Source: Dentipellis sp. KUC8613 (lineage: Eukaryota; Basidiomycota; Agaricomycetes; Russulales; Hericiaceae). Taken from it: a stretch of 64,000 nt of DNA. The DNA is taken from NCBI GenBank assembly GCA_002286715.1, contig NSJX01000035.1:62001-126000 (forward strand). The letters are read 5' to 3'. The position numbers and the translations under genes were made by a program. The notes below the pieces were generated by a model that had not been told where the DNA came from, did no database searches, and saw only the letters and a list, made by a program, of their open reading frames with translations. Shown here one piece after another: positions 12,173-23,288 of the stretch (position 1 is its first letter; each line of letters opens with the position of its first letter).

Positions 12173-13533
12173 TGAGGTCGTGACCTGGGTATAAGAAAGG
12201 TCAGTAGAGGATGTTTGGTCTCTTACCCGAGATCATCGTCTGTGCAATGTGTGAGGTCGCCGTGCGGTGGTGCACGACGGCCGATGCTTAAGCGCCTGAC
12301 GCCAGTCCCCCGGAAAGGCCACGTGGAGCTGCCGGGGCTCCTTGACTTCAACTTGGGTGGCGCAGACAGGCCCGTCGAGCTTTCTTCTGACCACCATCAT
12401 CGTCTACAAGGCTTACTCTCGCTATGCGCCGCAACATCTTCTCTGTGCTGACGCTTTATTATGGCTGATTGCCTTGTACAGCAGCTCGACAATGACTGCT
12501 GAAGCTGGGTGTCAGCAAAATTTGTGACTTCGCACCCGGCGGCTCCAGAACGGCGTTGGTACCTTCATCAGGTGCGTCTCGCGCAGAAACCACGCAGCTG
12601 CACTACTTGTGTCCATCCGATCGACGCCACGGGTTAGCTAACTGTCTGCACTGCGTTAAACCTGCATTTTCGCCAAAATAGTCTTCGAAGACGCTCGCCT
12701 CATCATCTTACCGCCATGCGCGCCTGCGAAACTCCTACGTTCCCTCTATCGCCACGGTTCGATGCCACACTCACCATTAATACGCGGTCTCAGACGCCCT
12801 ATTACACTGCGCAGATCCACATGTCCTTCACCGGAGTCGTACCTTGTTCCTCTCTGCATGATGGGACCTCCCAGGCCTACGTTTTCGCGTCTCTTTCTCT
12901 GGCCAACGTGACTGTTTCTGCTCTCTGTACACCGAATCCGGTTCTCATGGCCTGTCGCGCATTACTCCGCCCCAGGCTGCCGCTGTCGCCTGTCGTGATC
13001 TCTGCAAACGGCCCGCATGCTCAGACGTAACAAACTCGACGATAATAATAGCTCGACAGCAGTCCGGGGAAACCGCTCTGTCTGCAGTCCAGGCCCTGCG
13101 TCGAGCACGGATGAGTTTTCTATGATGCTGGTTTGTCGCTCGTAGGCTATCTCATGAACATGCGACGTATAACCCTCAGGCATTCCCAATGCACCGAGGT
13201 ATAGTTGCACAACTGCGAAAGATTTACACGCTCGTGTCCGAGTCTAATTCTCATCCGTGACTGGAGGTGAGTCAATGTTGGTCGCTCTCCCTTTCATCTA
13301 CCTCAGAAAGGAAGGGCCCACGTTTATGCAGGGCGTTTCCATGATCCGAGTGCACTTTGTAAACAACCAGAACCTCGGTCAGCGACTGCCGGTGAGTATG
13401 ACCCCGGATTTTCCTCCACCTCAACACCGCTGGGCGACATACGAGGTACTCCTGCATTTCTTCGGGGTGTGCTGATTATACTTTTGTCCCTGAGTAGGGC
13501 CATCTAGGAAAAGACACGGGAGACTCGTCGCGG
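12173..13533. other. 1.4 kb intergenic region, no supported gene
   Basis: A plus-strand open frame from ATG 12716 to 13030 (104 codons) is the only one of note; it has no recognised domain, signal or splice context and I do not call it. The interval separates the divergent DSC1 and secreted-protein genes. Confidence 0.4.
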
Positions 13534-13540
13534 TATAAAT
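13534..13540 (+). promoter_or_regulatory. TATA box of secreted-protein gene 1
   Basis: TATAAAT lies 77 bases upstream of the ATG at 13617, a normal fungal spacing allowing a short 5' leader. Its paralogue has a TATA element at a similar distance. Confidence 0.6.
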
Positions 13541-13616
13541 GGGCTCGTGGTTTGACCTCGTCTCTTCAGCACGCTCAGCTCGTCTGTTCTGAAGCAGCTA
13601 GTCCTCATCGCACACG

Positions 13617-14509
13617 ATGAAGTTCGCTTTCTCCGCCGTCACCGCCGCTGTAGTCGCTTTCAGCCTCGTCGGTACCACTGTCGGTGAAGACGCTATATTC
13701 ACCGCGACCTTTGCTATGTAATGCTCATTCATGTTGGTTATAGCCACGAGCGCGCGTCTCATCGAGAAGTGCGGCTCAGACTCGAAGGTCCTCAACTCCA
13801 CCACTGTCGAGCACAACGGCAAAGAGATCAAGTTCACCACGGCAACGTGCCCCGACATCCAGAAGTCGCTTCATGCCAAGCGGGGCGCTACCAGCCTCAC
13901 CAAGCGTCAAGTCTCCGTCTGTTCTGACGGAGGATGTAAGTGTCCACCGGATAGTATCAATCCATGGATCGTCTGACGAGAACGCCCTACAGGTGAGGTC
14001 GAGTGCGCCGACACTGGCGAGCAGGTCTTCGTCGAAGACTGCCAGACCGTCGCTGACTACCTCGAGGGGCTCTACCGTATGTCTCAAAGCTTCGGCACCT
14101 ATACCACTGCTGCATGTTTGACCTCATCGTTCCTCCCGCAGCCGGAACGTTTATCGTCCAGCCTGGCACCTACTCCTGGATCTCTTCCTACACCTGCGCT
14201 TTCGCGTTCTTGAACGAGGACGTCGTCGAATACAACGTCTGCTACTCGGAATTCGTAGGCGTCTTCACCCACCCACCACCATTGCGGCTTTTGGCTCACT
14301 AGACGCTACGCAGGGTCTCAACGGTATCATCGCTGCTGATGACTGCTTTGCCGACTGGCCCGCGACGACCGCGACTACCGGCGCCCTGTGCGTCACTCCT
14401 GGCTACGAGGGCAACGACTGGGATATTGAGTGATTTTTTTCACGCTCATCTTTCTGATTGGCAGTATACTAATGGGATCCGGTGGTACAGGATCTACAAC
14501 CCTGAATAA
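13617..14509 (+). CDS. Small cysteine-rich secreted protein (paralogue 1)
   Basis: Six exons 13617-13683, 13744-13935, 13993-14076, 14142-14254, 14314-14429 and 14491-14509 join to 196 residues. A clear signal peptide (MKFAFSAVTAAVVAFSLVG) is followed by a pro-like segment ending in the Kex2-type site LTKRQ near residue 82, then a mature part with about ten cysteines (VCSDGGC, ECADT, DCQTV, YTCAF, NVCYSEF, DDCFADW, LCVTPGY) and the ending GNDWDIEIYNPE. The last exon adds only six codons and is supported by the exactly parallel structure of the neighbour at 15353-16247. Probably exported; role unknown. Tandem duplicates like these are common among fungal secreted effectors or developmentally regulated wall proteins, but nothing here shows which. 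Confidence 0.85.
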
Positions 14510-14661
14510 GGCGCTACACTCTTTGAAAGGTATACACAAATATCTCCCTCCCATCTTTGATGCTAGTCATTCTCTGTACGCTATGATACTATCTGGAATT
14601 GAGATGTTTTCTTGCACGGTGCGCGGTCGTTCATAGCGCTGTGAGCTTGCGAGATGACAGC

Positions 14662-14743
14662 GGCCCTGTAGTGTAGTTGGTTATCACACGGGATTCTGAT
14701 ATAGGAACTTCCCGTGACCCAGGTTCGAATCCTGGCAGGGCCT
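14662..14743 (+). tRNA. tRNA-Gln (anticodon CTG) with 9-base intron
   Basis: Acceptor stem GGCCCTG/CAGGGCC with discriminator T, D arm GTGT-AGTTGGTTA-TCAC, anticodon stem CGGGA/TCCCG, variable TGAC, and T arm CCAGG-TTCGAAT-CCTGG. The anticodon loop TTCTGA...T is interrupted after position 37 by the 9 bases TATAGGAAC, the usual intron position. Anticodon CTG reads CAG (Gln); the D arm and discriminator T match fungal tRNA-Gln. A TTCGAAT B-box is present. Confidence 0.9.
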
Positions 14744-14763
14744 CTGGTCTCGGTTCAAAAGGC

Positions 14764-14771
14764 TTTTTTTT
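14764..14771 (+). terminator. RNA polymerase III terminator of tRNA-Gln
   Basis: A run of eight T residues begins 21 bases after the tRNA 3' end. Confidence 0.8.
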
Positions 14772-15284
14772 CTCGTATCCAACAGCTTGGAAGATGGTCA
14801 TCGTACATTTAGTAAGTAGTGAAGATTACCTCAACTTCGTTCGTCTCGGCTGACTCCGCAATATTCCTGAGCCCGCTTGGACTCAACAGAAGTGCGTCTT
14901 TCCAAGCTTTGACTTGTAAAAGGCGACGAACTATTTGCACCTTGTGAGTGACTCCCAACAGATCCTCCTTTCGACGCCTGCTTAACGCCGCCGCCATAGG
15001 ATCTGGTATCTTCGTTTCTGAATGAAAGCATCTTCCTCATGCTGCGTCTCGCTGAGGTGCCTTCAACGTGCCAGCGAGTGACACGACTGTGATGGGACCA
15101 GGGACATAATACACTCCGGCTGCACGGGTTTGTCGATTGGCCAGCTTCTTCAGGGTGCCGTCAAGCACACGGTGGGCCTTTTGATCTCATGGGATCGACT
15201 CACTCACATTCAGATCCTTGGGAGGTCGCTGAAAATTTCGCGCAGGGTCACATAGAAGCGACCTCAGGATCCGCATGAAAAGGG

Positions 15285-15291
15285 TATAAAA
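15285..15291 (+). promoter_or_regulatory. TATA box of secreted-protein gene 2
   Basis: TATAAAA 62 bases before the ATG at 15353, mirroring the layout of the upstream paralogue. Confidence 0.6.
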
Positions 15292-15352
15292 GGCCTATGA
15301 GCTTCACTCGCAGGACCGGCATATTCAGTCATCTGCTCCAAAGGAAGTACAC

Positions 15353-16247
15353 ATGCAGCCCGCTCTTTCCATTGTCACCATCTTCGCCGTTGCCATCGGT
15401 CTTGCGAGCTCTGCGCTCGGTGCGGGTACGCATGCATCTTCGTCGCTCACCTATGTCGCCGCTCATGCATAACCACGCAGCTACGATTTCAAGTCCCGCT
15501 ATCGTCGAGATGTGCGGTTCAGGGAGCGAGATTGTGAACTCAACGATAATCGAGCATGAAGGCAAGGAGATCACGTTCGGCACGGCAACTTGCCCTGATC
15601 TCCAGGCGAAGATCGCGGCCAAACGCGGATCGACCAGCCTCTCAAAACGTCAAGTCAACGTCTGCACTGACAACTCTTGTAACTGTGCTACGTTGCGGTG
15701 ATATAGCGGCGTACTGATCCAGTCGCTTTCAGGCACCGTCCAATGCGCCAGTACTGGTGCACAGCCGTTTATATTCGATTGTCAGTCTGTCGCAAACGCT
15801 CTGGAGGCTCGTTACCGTAAGTACTAGTCACGATCCGTCCTAACTTCAACGTGTTCATGACGCCTATTTGGTCTTGCAGCGCAAGAGTTTCTGGTTCCAC
15901 CTGGACACTACGCTTATGCCTCGGCGTATACCTGCGCTTTCGGTTTCTTCAATCTGGATGTCTCCGAGTACAACGTCTGCTACTCGAACTTCGTACGCGC
16001 ATTTCTCCTCGCTCCTCTCGGACCCGCCTGGTTGATGATATCTGCGCTATGGTAGGGGTTCAATGGTATCATTGCTGCCGACCATTGTTTCCAGAATTAC
16101 CCTTCTACTACGGCGACGCCTGGTGCATATTGCTTGAGCCCTGGATATCAAGGAAACGACTGGGCTATAAAGTAAATCCCTCGCCTAGTCAATATATCTC
16201 GCCTCTTCTCAACGATAGTTCATCTTAGGATCTACAATCCCAACTGA
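15353..16247 (+). CDS. Small cysteine-rich secreted protein (paralogue 2)
   Basis: Six exons 15353-15425, 15481-15678, 15733-15816, 15880-15992, 16056-16171 and 16229-16247 give 200 residues. Exons 3 to 6 are exactly as long as in paralogue 1 (84, 113, 116, 19 bases) with the same phases, proving tandem duplication. Signal peptide MQPALSIVTIFAVAIGLASS, then conserved blocks IVEMCGSGSEIVNST, TCPDLQAKIAAKRG, the Kex2-like site LSKRQ, and NVCTDNSC, YTCAFGFF, EYNVCYSNF, ending GNDWAIKIYNPN. In exon 1 the acceptor at 15480 rather than the later AG at 15492 keeps the frame. The two proteins differ throughout, so the duplication is not recent. Exported; function unknown. Confidence 0.85.
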
Positions 16248-16596
16248 AATCGCGACGCCTAACTCGGTGCCGCGTACTTAACAATCTCAAAATTTGGCGC
16301 AATATTTCTTATTTATATGATCTTGAATCTGCCATTCTGCTGTGCAATCTGGAAAGCATTCGTTGAACCATACCTGTTTGCTACTCACAAGGGTTAGTAT
16401 GCAGGTTCGGTCACTGTTCCGGCACGGTCCCGGATAGCGTAGCATAGATGACATCAGCATGTCAGGCAGAGAGTTAAGCAAATTCAAATTGCTCTTGACA
16501 ACGTCCGCCATGTTGCGCAGGCTCGTCTGCTACTCTCTTCATTTGAAAACGAGCATGTTTGGTTCTATCTGCTGTCAAACTCTCCACACGACCCAA

Positions 16597-17429
16597 CTAG
16601 ATATGCTTTACAGGTTGGTTCTTTGACATTCGCTTGAATTTGGCACGCATGATCGATTGCCAGGCCTGCCCCTCCAAGATATTTAGGATGTCGAGGGCTC
16701 CTTTCACGGCGACACAATCGCCCTTTGTCCTGAATGAGAACGTTGGCATCCCATCCTGGTAGTGCATGACGGGAAAGGCAGTTCGGATCTCGGCAGTGTC
16801 GAGCTTTACGTCGATATCTGTCGCCCGTCTAACCCCCCCACCCCAGGTTCATCACAGTACCCATCTGTGCACATGTCGCTGTATTAGCGGAGTGACCACG
16901 ATGGGACTAATCTCAGCCTGGCAGCCCCACGAACGTGTTAACGCACGCCTCACAGGCTGCGCGTGGATTGTCAACATCGTGTAAAGCTGCCGCCCTACGC
17001 ACTCGTTGTGTGGGGATAAAGAAGCACTTCGGTTCTTCAAACATGCCCAGGTTACCATCATCTACGAAAACCGGTTCCTGGTCGTAGGGCTTCACGCGAC
17101 TCCTTCCAGCAGCTTGACGTCTGAACAGTCATATCCTAATTGCACGTTCCGCTCGCCCATGGTACGTACTGTCTTCGAAGGCTTCCCAGCCAGTCTCTCC
17201 TGGATCTAGTAAGATGACTGATCAACTGAAGCTGTGCGGCTTGACTTCGGGTGTCGAAAAGGGCCTCATGGTGGGCGATCGATTACCTTCGACAACCCAC
17301 CCATTATCCGAGAGCCTCCTTACCGCCATCTGCCTCCAACAGCAGTTCGGGAGCATACCAAGAGTTGCCCAAGTACGTTTTTCGTTGGCATGTTTCCAAT
17401 GAGGTTTTGATCCGCAGCCTGCAGGACAT
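16597..17429 (-). CDS. Hypothetical protein (5 exons), possibly decaying
   Basis: No single open frame covers this stretch, but exons 17429-17324, 17217-17170, 17112-16947, 16878-16856 and 16817-16597 close in phase to 187 residues. Protein-like text runs through all of them: YLGNSWYAPELLLEADG, LLDPGETGWEAFED, KPYDQEPVFVDDGNLGMFEE, TAEIRTAFPVMHYQDGMPT, VKGALDILNILEGQAWQ. The last intron would be 38 bases and holds a G-rich run, and the second acceptor is weak, so a degenerating pseudogene is an alternative. I do not recognise the family. Confidence 0.4.
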
Positions 17430-17840
17430 TGCTTCCTTCTGCAACGTCGGAAATTAGCCTCGTAAAGAAGGCATTGTAAAGATAAAGTTGCTGTCTCCGA
17501 GCCTGCGACGTTATTTAACGTTGAAGCCGTGAGGGTTTGATGTTTGTATTTGAGTCATATAACTGTCGGCTCTCGTTGACATTCAGACTGCGACCCTTTC
17601 GCATGGCTATGTTCCCGATTCTCATGGCTGTCATTGTAAGGGTGCTGTGGGTCGGTTCACGCGCGGTGAAGTCATGTTTCCGCCGGCTTCATATATAGAT
17701 TCCGATCAGTTCGGTGGCGCCTTATGTCCACCTTTCTAAGTTTTGGTCGAGAATTTATAGACCTACCCGATAGTCCATGTCCCCGGCAGATATGGCTGTC
17801 GCAACGCGGGATGCTTATTCAACGACTCAGCGACTTCGGA

Positions 17841-17913
17841 GACTTCAAAGGCTTCAAACTTGAAATTTGAATACCGCGTTTGAGGGATCATGTGATCGTT
17901 TTCTAACAAACGC
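17841..17913 (+). repeat. Direct repeat of the NNF1 upstream region
   Basis: Closely matches 23161-23235, the sequence just upstream of the intact NNF1 gene, in the same orientation. Shared landmarks include ACCGCGTTTGA and GATCATGTGA. It sits next to the inverted NNF1 fragment. Confidence 0.7.
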
Positions 17914-17920
17914 AAAGAGA

Positions 17921-18151
17921 AGAGCTCGTTGCATTGTGTCTGTGTTGCCCGGTTAGCACTGTGTGATGAGAGATAGTCGGCACGCGACGCACCTGTGACT
18001 CTCGACAAAGCGAGACACAGTGCCATAGACTGCCTCTGCGCCTTCTGGTTGTTCATCACACCACAGAGGGAAACATTCAGAGAAGTCTTCATAGCTAGGT
18101 AGCGCATCCGTCACCCGTTCTAACGCGCTCAGATAATCACTACTCACGTCC
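17921..18151 (-). repeat. Inverted, displaced fragment of NNF1 (intron 1, exon 2, intron 2, start of exon 3)
   Basis: About 230 bases are nearly identical, in reverse orientation, to 23383-23617 inside the intact NNF1 gene. The copied part starts exactly at the GGACGTGAGT exon 1/intron 1 border. Because intron 1 happens to be open in this frame it reads through into exon 2, giving a false continuous frame joined to the NmrA-like remnant. Confidence 0.85.
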
Positions 18152-18440
18152 GAAAATGGGCCCGTCATTGTGAGGAGGTACGGCATCCCCAGCTCCCTCA
18201 GCTCCAACTGGAGCGGACGCTTGGTCCTCAATATGCCCGGCGCGTCCGTCGCAACTGTGTCGTCGGCGCGCCGTAATCGGATGGAACAAAGAAGCACACG
18301 CTCGTGGCCTTCGCGGCGCGCGCGAGGAGTGGCTGCACGTACAGCTCAAGGTGCGAGACGGTCGAGAGGAGGACGTCAGTGCCGCTTAGGAAGTAGTCAA
18401 CGGCGGGTGCGAGAGTGAGCTGTGAGGAGCTCAGAGCCAT
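18146..18440 (-). pseudogene. NmrA-like/NAD(P)-binding protein remnant, frameshifted
   Basis: The frame from ATG 18440 reads VDYFLSGTDVLLSTVSHLEL ... SVCFFVPSDYG, then loses frame near 18270 and resumes in another frame as GILRTKRPLQLELRELGMPY-LLTMTGPFSD. FFVPSDYG and the ELGMPYLLTMTGPF block are typical of NmrA-like redox-sensor/dehydrogenase-like proteins. The GxxGxxG nucleotide-binding N-terminus and the C-terminal half are missing; the latter is replaced by the inverted NNF1 fragment. A dead fragment is the simplest reading. Confidence 0.7.
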
Positions 18441-18691
18441 TGTTCAGAGGGTAATGCCGATATTCTGAGGGTGGCCTCCAAAGGACATTCATAGTGGACC
18501 GTTCTGGCCGTCAACAAAAACAATTCAGAAAAGAAGAATGCTCGGCACAGTGTGTGGTCATCAATCGACCAACATGGCATTAGATCGTTCAAAATATATA
18601 GATGCGGCCGCGATCGATATTGGACAATGGGAGATATGCTGAGATGTGGGCGCGGCCACATCTCGGCATGTGCTGCTGATACAATGAGGTT

Positions 18692-18726
18692 AGACAAAGG
18701 GACGTCCACAGGCCACAATGACGAAT
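18692..18726 (+). promoter_or_regulatory. Upstream element conserved in all three FunK1 genes
   Basis: About 35 bases containing GTCCACAGGCCACAATGACG are conserved at 37643-37677 and, inverted, at 44421-44455, each upstream of a FunK1 start codon. A TATATAA follows at about 18741. The wider 5' flank is also similar, so part of this is shared ancestry rather than proven function. Confidence 0.5.
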
Positions 18727-18856
18727 TTCAATTTACCGTGTATATAATACTGCAGCTCATCGCTCACTGTCCCATCGCTCACCCGCTCCCTCACCCCACC
18801 CCTCTACCCCCTCCACTTCGTCCTCATTGACACTCCTCACATCTTGAATACATACG

Positions 18857-21642
18857 ATGGCCCCCAAACCGCGCAAGGGCTCGTCTCGTGCATCTGTCGA
18901 CCACGGACCAGACATTCCGCCTTCAGGCGAACGTTTGATCAAGCCCATTCCCCGCAGGAACGATAGCGCCGCGCACGTAGGGGACGACGAGGTCGGCGAC
19001 ATTGGCAGCAGCTCAGCCATTGCTAGCACGAGTCTGCCGGCGCCTACTCCCTCCGAAGTTCCGGCAGTTACCGAAAATTCAACCTCAGCGGCCGTCACAC
19101 CTGCAGACGCCCCGCCACTCGACCGTGTGGCGCCAACATCTCAACGGTTGAACACCATGGTGTCCGACACGCTCGCCTCCAGCGTCGGGTTCTCTTCCGG
19201 AACCATACTGCTCGACTATGTTAAGGAGAAGTTATGCGAGGATTCGTCCAGCGCCTTTGTTGGTCCAATGAAGGCTAGGGATTTTCTCGAGGCCTTCGTG
19301 CCTCCTCCGCCGACGCCACAAGGTGGGCAGCAGAGGGTGATGCCCGAAGTGTCGTTCAAGCACATGTACGAGGCAACCAACGAAATTCAGATGTATTCTC
19401 CCTATGTGAGTCATTTGTAACGGTCTTTCCATTCTCATTGACGAACATGGAACTCCAGATCAAGATCTGCGAGCAACTCGACGAAGATCACACCATGAAA
19501 TACTACGATACCCATGCCACCAACGACTCTCATACTGCTCCTCCTGGCGCACCCTCTAGGGAGGGTCTGAGTCCGGACATCATGACATTCCACAAGGACA
19601 GGATACCGCAGGACGACGCTCCCACGGATTTCACTGTCGCGGACCGGGCAGACGAGTTCAAATTTAGCATCAGTGTCGACCCTTTCGACGACAAGCCTAA
19701 CAAAAGCAAATATCCGTTTGAGGCTTGCAGCAAAGCGGGGAAGAGCTCTCGGGCCCAGATCACGGCTTACGCCGCGGCCATGCTCGAGCTCCAGTTCCGC
19801 ACATTCGTGTTCTCAGTCCTCGCCATGGGGAAATACGTGCGTCTGATCCGCTGGGATCGGTCTGGAGCTATTGTTACGGAGGCTTTCAACTATCAGGAGG
19901 ACCCGGAGCCTCTTGCGCAATTCCTCTGGCGGTACAACTTTCTTTCTCGTGCTCAGCGTGGCTTCGACGAGTCGGTCAAAGTGATTGAGGCCACGGACGA
20001 CACTCACGACTTGCCCGAGGCTCGGAAAGCGCTGGCGGACTACATGCCCTCGAATTCGGACCTGTATCTGCTCAGGATGATACCCTTGGACATGTCTTCT
20101 CCGCCAACAAATCAGCCCTCGCCCCCTTCGGCTGACACATCCGCTAGCTTGGATAGTCCGGCGGAACCTTCGGCGGAACCTGATATGTCCGTCAAGTACT
20201 ACTATGCACAGAAAACCAGCTTGAGCAATGGCTGGGACTACTATGTGACTGCGCCGACCATGAGCGACCGTGGTCCTTTCGGTCGGACGACGCGCTCGCT
20301 CTACGTCTTCAACAGGATCACGAAGACTGTCCATCATCTGAAGGACACAAACAGGATCATGAGTTCGACGCAATCTGTGGAACACGAAACGATCAACGAG
20401 CTGGGCGAGAAGAAGGTCAGAAACATCGGGACTGTGCACGCGGCATGGGACGTTGCGCCCTGGGGCAAGTGCTACGACACCGTTACCCCAACATTCTGCG
20501 ATGGCGAGAAGATCGATGCTGCATTCGCTTCAGCTGAGGGAAGGTGGTATCTAGCAAAGCGGGTGTATCGCGTGTACAGGCTGATTACGAATGAGCTGGG
20601 GACACCGATCTGGAAGTTCAAGAACTGGGAGCAGGTGATGCGGGTGATGATAGATACCTTTGAAGGTACGTCGGAACGTTCTTTTTAAAGCTTCCCGCAG
20701 ACATTGACTTTGAATCTATCGGTAGCACTCGATGACGCTGAGAAGGCAGGATGGCGCCATCGCGACGTGAGCGCTGGGAACATCATGATCTGCGGTGATC
20801 GCGGGCTACTCATCGACTGGGACGCCAGTCAGAGGTCCAAAGACATGAACAAGCCGAGCGAGACGAGAGTCCCAGAGCTGACTGGGACGTGGCAATTTAT
20901 GTCACTCCGCCGGCTGCGTAAGATTGACGGACGCCATGACGCTGTGGATGACATGGAGTCCGTGTTCTGGGTGCTCCTTTGGCTGGCCTTCAATTATGGC
21001 GTCCACTCGCTGGATCCGGACCAACTCAAAGGTTTCCTGTATAAGATTTTCGATCAGCGCGAAGTCATCAAGGGATGTTCTGTTGGTGGGGATGGGAAGG
21101 ACGCGCTCTTCGAAAAGAAGTACCTCAACGGATACATCCCAAACCCCTTTTCGCCCCCTGGTCTACAGAAAACCCTCGAGAACTTGCATCGTACCTTTCG
21201 GGTTCGGCCTCCGCAGGAGCCTCAAGTCGCAGACATGACCAAAATAAGGGCACAGATGGAGTTGGCGAGGTACCAGAATGATCTCATGATCTACAATTAC
21301 GAGAAGGAAAATCTCAACGACTCCTCTCATCTTCGCACACTGCTGAAGGAGGCTCTCGATAACTATGATTGGCCACCGCATGGCCCGGCCGAGCACATCA
21401 TCCCCGCCGACCACGACAGATCACAAATGACGGCCCACTTGCAGAAGGCCCTTTCCGCTGGAGTTCGACAGCAGAGGGTCGCACAGCGTTCGGCATCGTT
21501 CTCACGTGAGCCTACTTCCGGTAGGGCAGGCAAGGCGAAGATCATACGGACTGATGACACAGGGGACTCGAGAAAGGTGACTCGCTATGCTCCTTTGGAC
21601 GAGAGGGACGAGGACAGGGCCAGGAAAGGGGAAAACGCCTGA
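18857..21642 (+). CDS. FunK1-type protein kinase, copy 1
   Basis: Exons 18857-19405, 19459-20665 and 20726-21642 give 890 residues. This belongs to the basidiomycete-expanded FunK1 (fungal Pkinase) family. The N-terminus is a Ser/Pro/Asp-rich tail, the middle exon carries the N-lobe-like region with conserved LIRWDRSGAIVTEAF and FLWRYNFLSRAQRGFD, and exon 3 has the catalytic loop HRDVSAGNI (D599, N604) followed by LIDWDAS (D616) in place of DFG, then GTWQFMSLRRLR. The residues that coordinate ATP-Mg are thus present in an atypical form. A basic C-terminal tail follows. Family members are plentiful in mushroom genomes and their substrates are unknown. Two relatives lie at 37816-40577 and 41490-44302. 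Confidence 0.92.
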
Positions 21643-23160
21643 GCCTCTCGCGCGGGGGAGGTTCTCTACACGTATCTATCATCCATCTTACATTTATTGA
21701 CACTTACTTGCTGCTTCGTTCATGAGCATCGTAACTGGTCTGTCGCTTTCCTTCTAGTTTTGTTTTGTTTTGTTTTTGTGGAAGATACCCGCTGCGCGGA
21801 AGATACCTGTAGACTAGACACTCTGTAAAATTTACAACATGTGGACTACATTTCCCGAGGGATGATTTGCTCAATTTCTGTGCTCAGGCTTCACATGCAA
21901 CGTGATTGGGCAACGCAGGCAGATAACCACTCCTGCGGCTACCGAGTCACTAAGTGTTCTCGAGCTTTCATCGCATCGTATGTCCATCTTCGTGCTCCCT
22001 CCGCCGGACATCCAATTAAAATATTAACACTAACGACACTATTATTTCTTGTAGTGGCTTCCCCTGCAAGTCTTGTGAAGCCCCTCTCCCGTCAAGAATG
22101 ACACTGGCTAACTTCGACTTCGACTGCATGGAGAAGGTCATCCAGACCGGCGCGCTCTCCTGCCAGCGGCGGGCGCGATCAATCTCGCACTCGTATGCAA
22201 GCGGTTGAGGCTTCCCACCTACAACCCCATTCTGTGAAAGCGCACGACTTCAGCTAGATAAGTATAGCAACAATATATTGCACGTACACGTCTCGCGCGC
22301 CTGCAGAGCAAACTGCGCATCGTGAACTAGGTTCCATTGCACGGCCGATGTAAATCAAAAGCGAGCCGCATTGGCAGGACGTAGATGAGCTGTCGGCGGA
22401 GATCACCTCTGAGTCACTCTGAGTCCTGACAATCACAAATCTCCCGAGTCCCATGTCCCAGGCGCCGTCAATGCCATCTTCAAGAAATCATTCGGCCCGT
22501 CGGTTGCCCTTTCTCCCCGCGTTCTCAGACTAAAACTAGATCGCACATGCCAGGCCGCTCGAGGGTCAGAGCTGAATCATGCATGGTGAATTTCACCTTT
22601 CTGTTCTGAGCATCCTGCGACTTATTGATAAGATGGGGTCGATTTCTTGGTTATGTAGGGATATAACGAAGAAATGTCCAGGTCACTGCCATTCGTATGA
22701 TAACCTCTAGTTGAACTTCAGACTTACCAGTATCGACCTCCAATAGGCCACCAGCTATCTTCCAGTTCATGCACACCTCGGCGTCCAGTATCCGCCTCCG
22801 AGCGATGTATTGAAGAATCCTTGGAACGCCAGATATCGGCCTCGATCTCTATGTAGCAAGGCAAGCAGCCTGATCCCGTCGTAATGCGAGAATGCGAAGG
22901 CCTCATTATTCGAGCGGGTACCGTTGTCGAAGGCAAAGGAACGGGTGTCCTGGGCTGCTGATCATCAAAATAGTGCGGGTCGATTCCCTGGTGGTGAAGT
23001 CATGTTTCCGTTATGTAGGTGGCCATAGGGCGCCACTGGTCTCGTTGGATTCTGTGAGACTATCTGTATTTCGTCTGGAAGAGAAGGAAAGTACTGCATA
23101 GTCCCGAAGCCCGTTGTTGGGGCTTGAGGGACACCTAGTTCGACGATGTAGCGAGTTTGA
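21643..23160. other. Intergenic, with T/G-rich 3' flank of the kinase
   Basis: The kinase 3' flank has a TTTTG tandem run near 21755-21775. Around 22050-22200 there is a short coding-like trace (NFDFDCMEKVIQTGALSC) that cannot be extended in frame. Nothing else is supported. Confidence 0.4.
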
Positions 23161-23235
23161 AGAGTTCAAAGGCTAGAGATTGAAATTTTTGAACACCGCG
23201 TTTGAAGGATCATGTGACCGTTTTCCAACAAACGC
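23161..23235 (+). repeat. NNF1 upstream region, copy of 17841-17913
   Basis: Partner of the direct repeat near the NmrA-like pseudogene; here it occupies the position expected of the NNF1 promoter. Confidence 0.7.
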
Positions 23236-23288
23236 GGCGCGTAATCTTGGCCTTCAATTTGAAGCTTTTCAGCACATTGTGTTGCCAG

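Noticed and set aside
12716..13030. 104-codon ATG frame
   Set aside because: No signal, domain or conserved feature; could be chance in a 1.4 kb gap.
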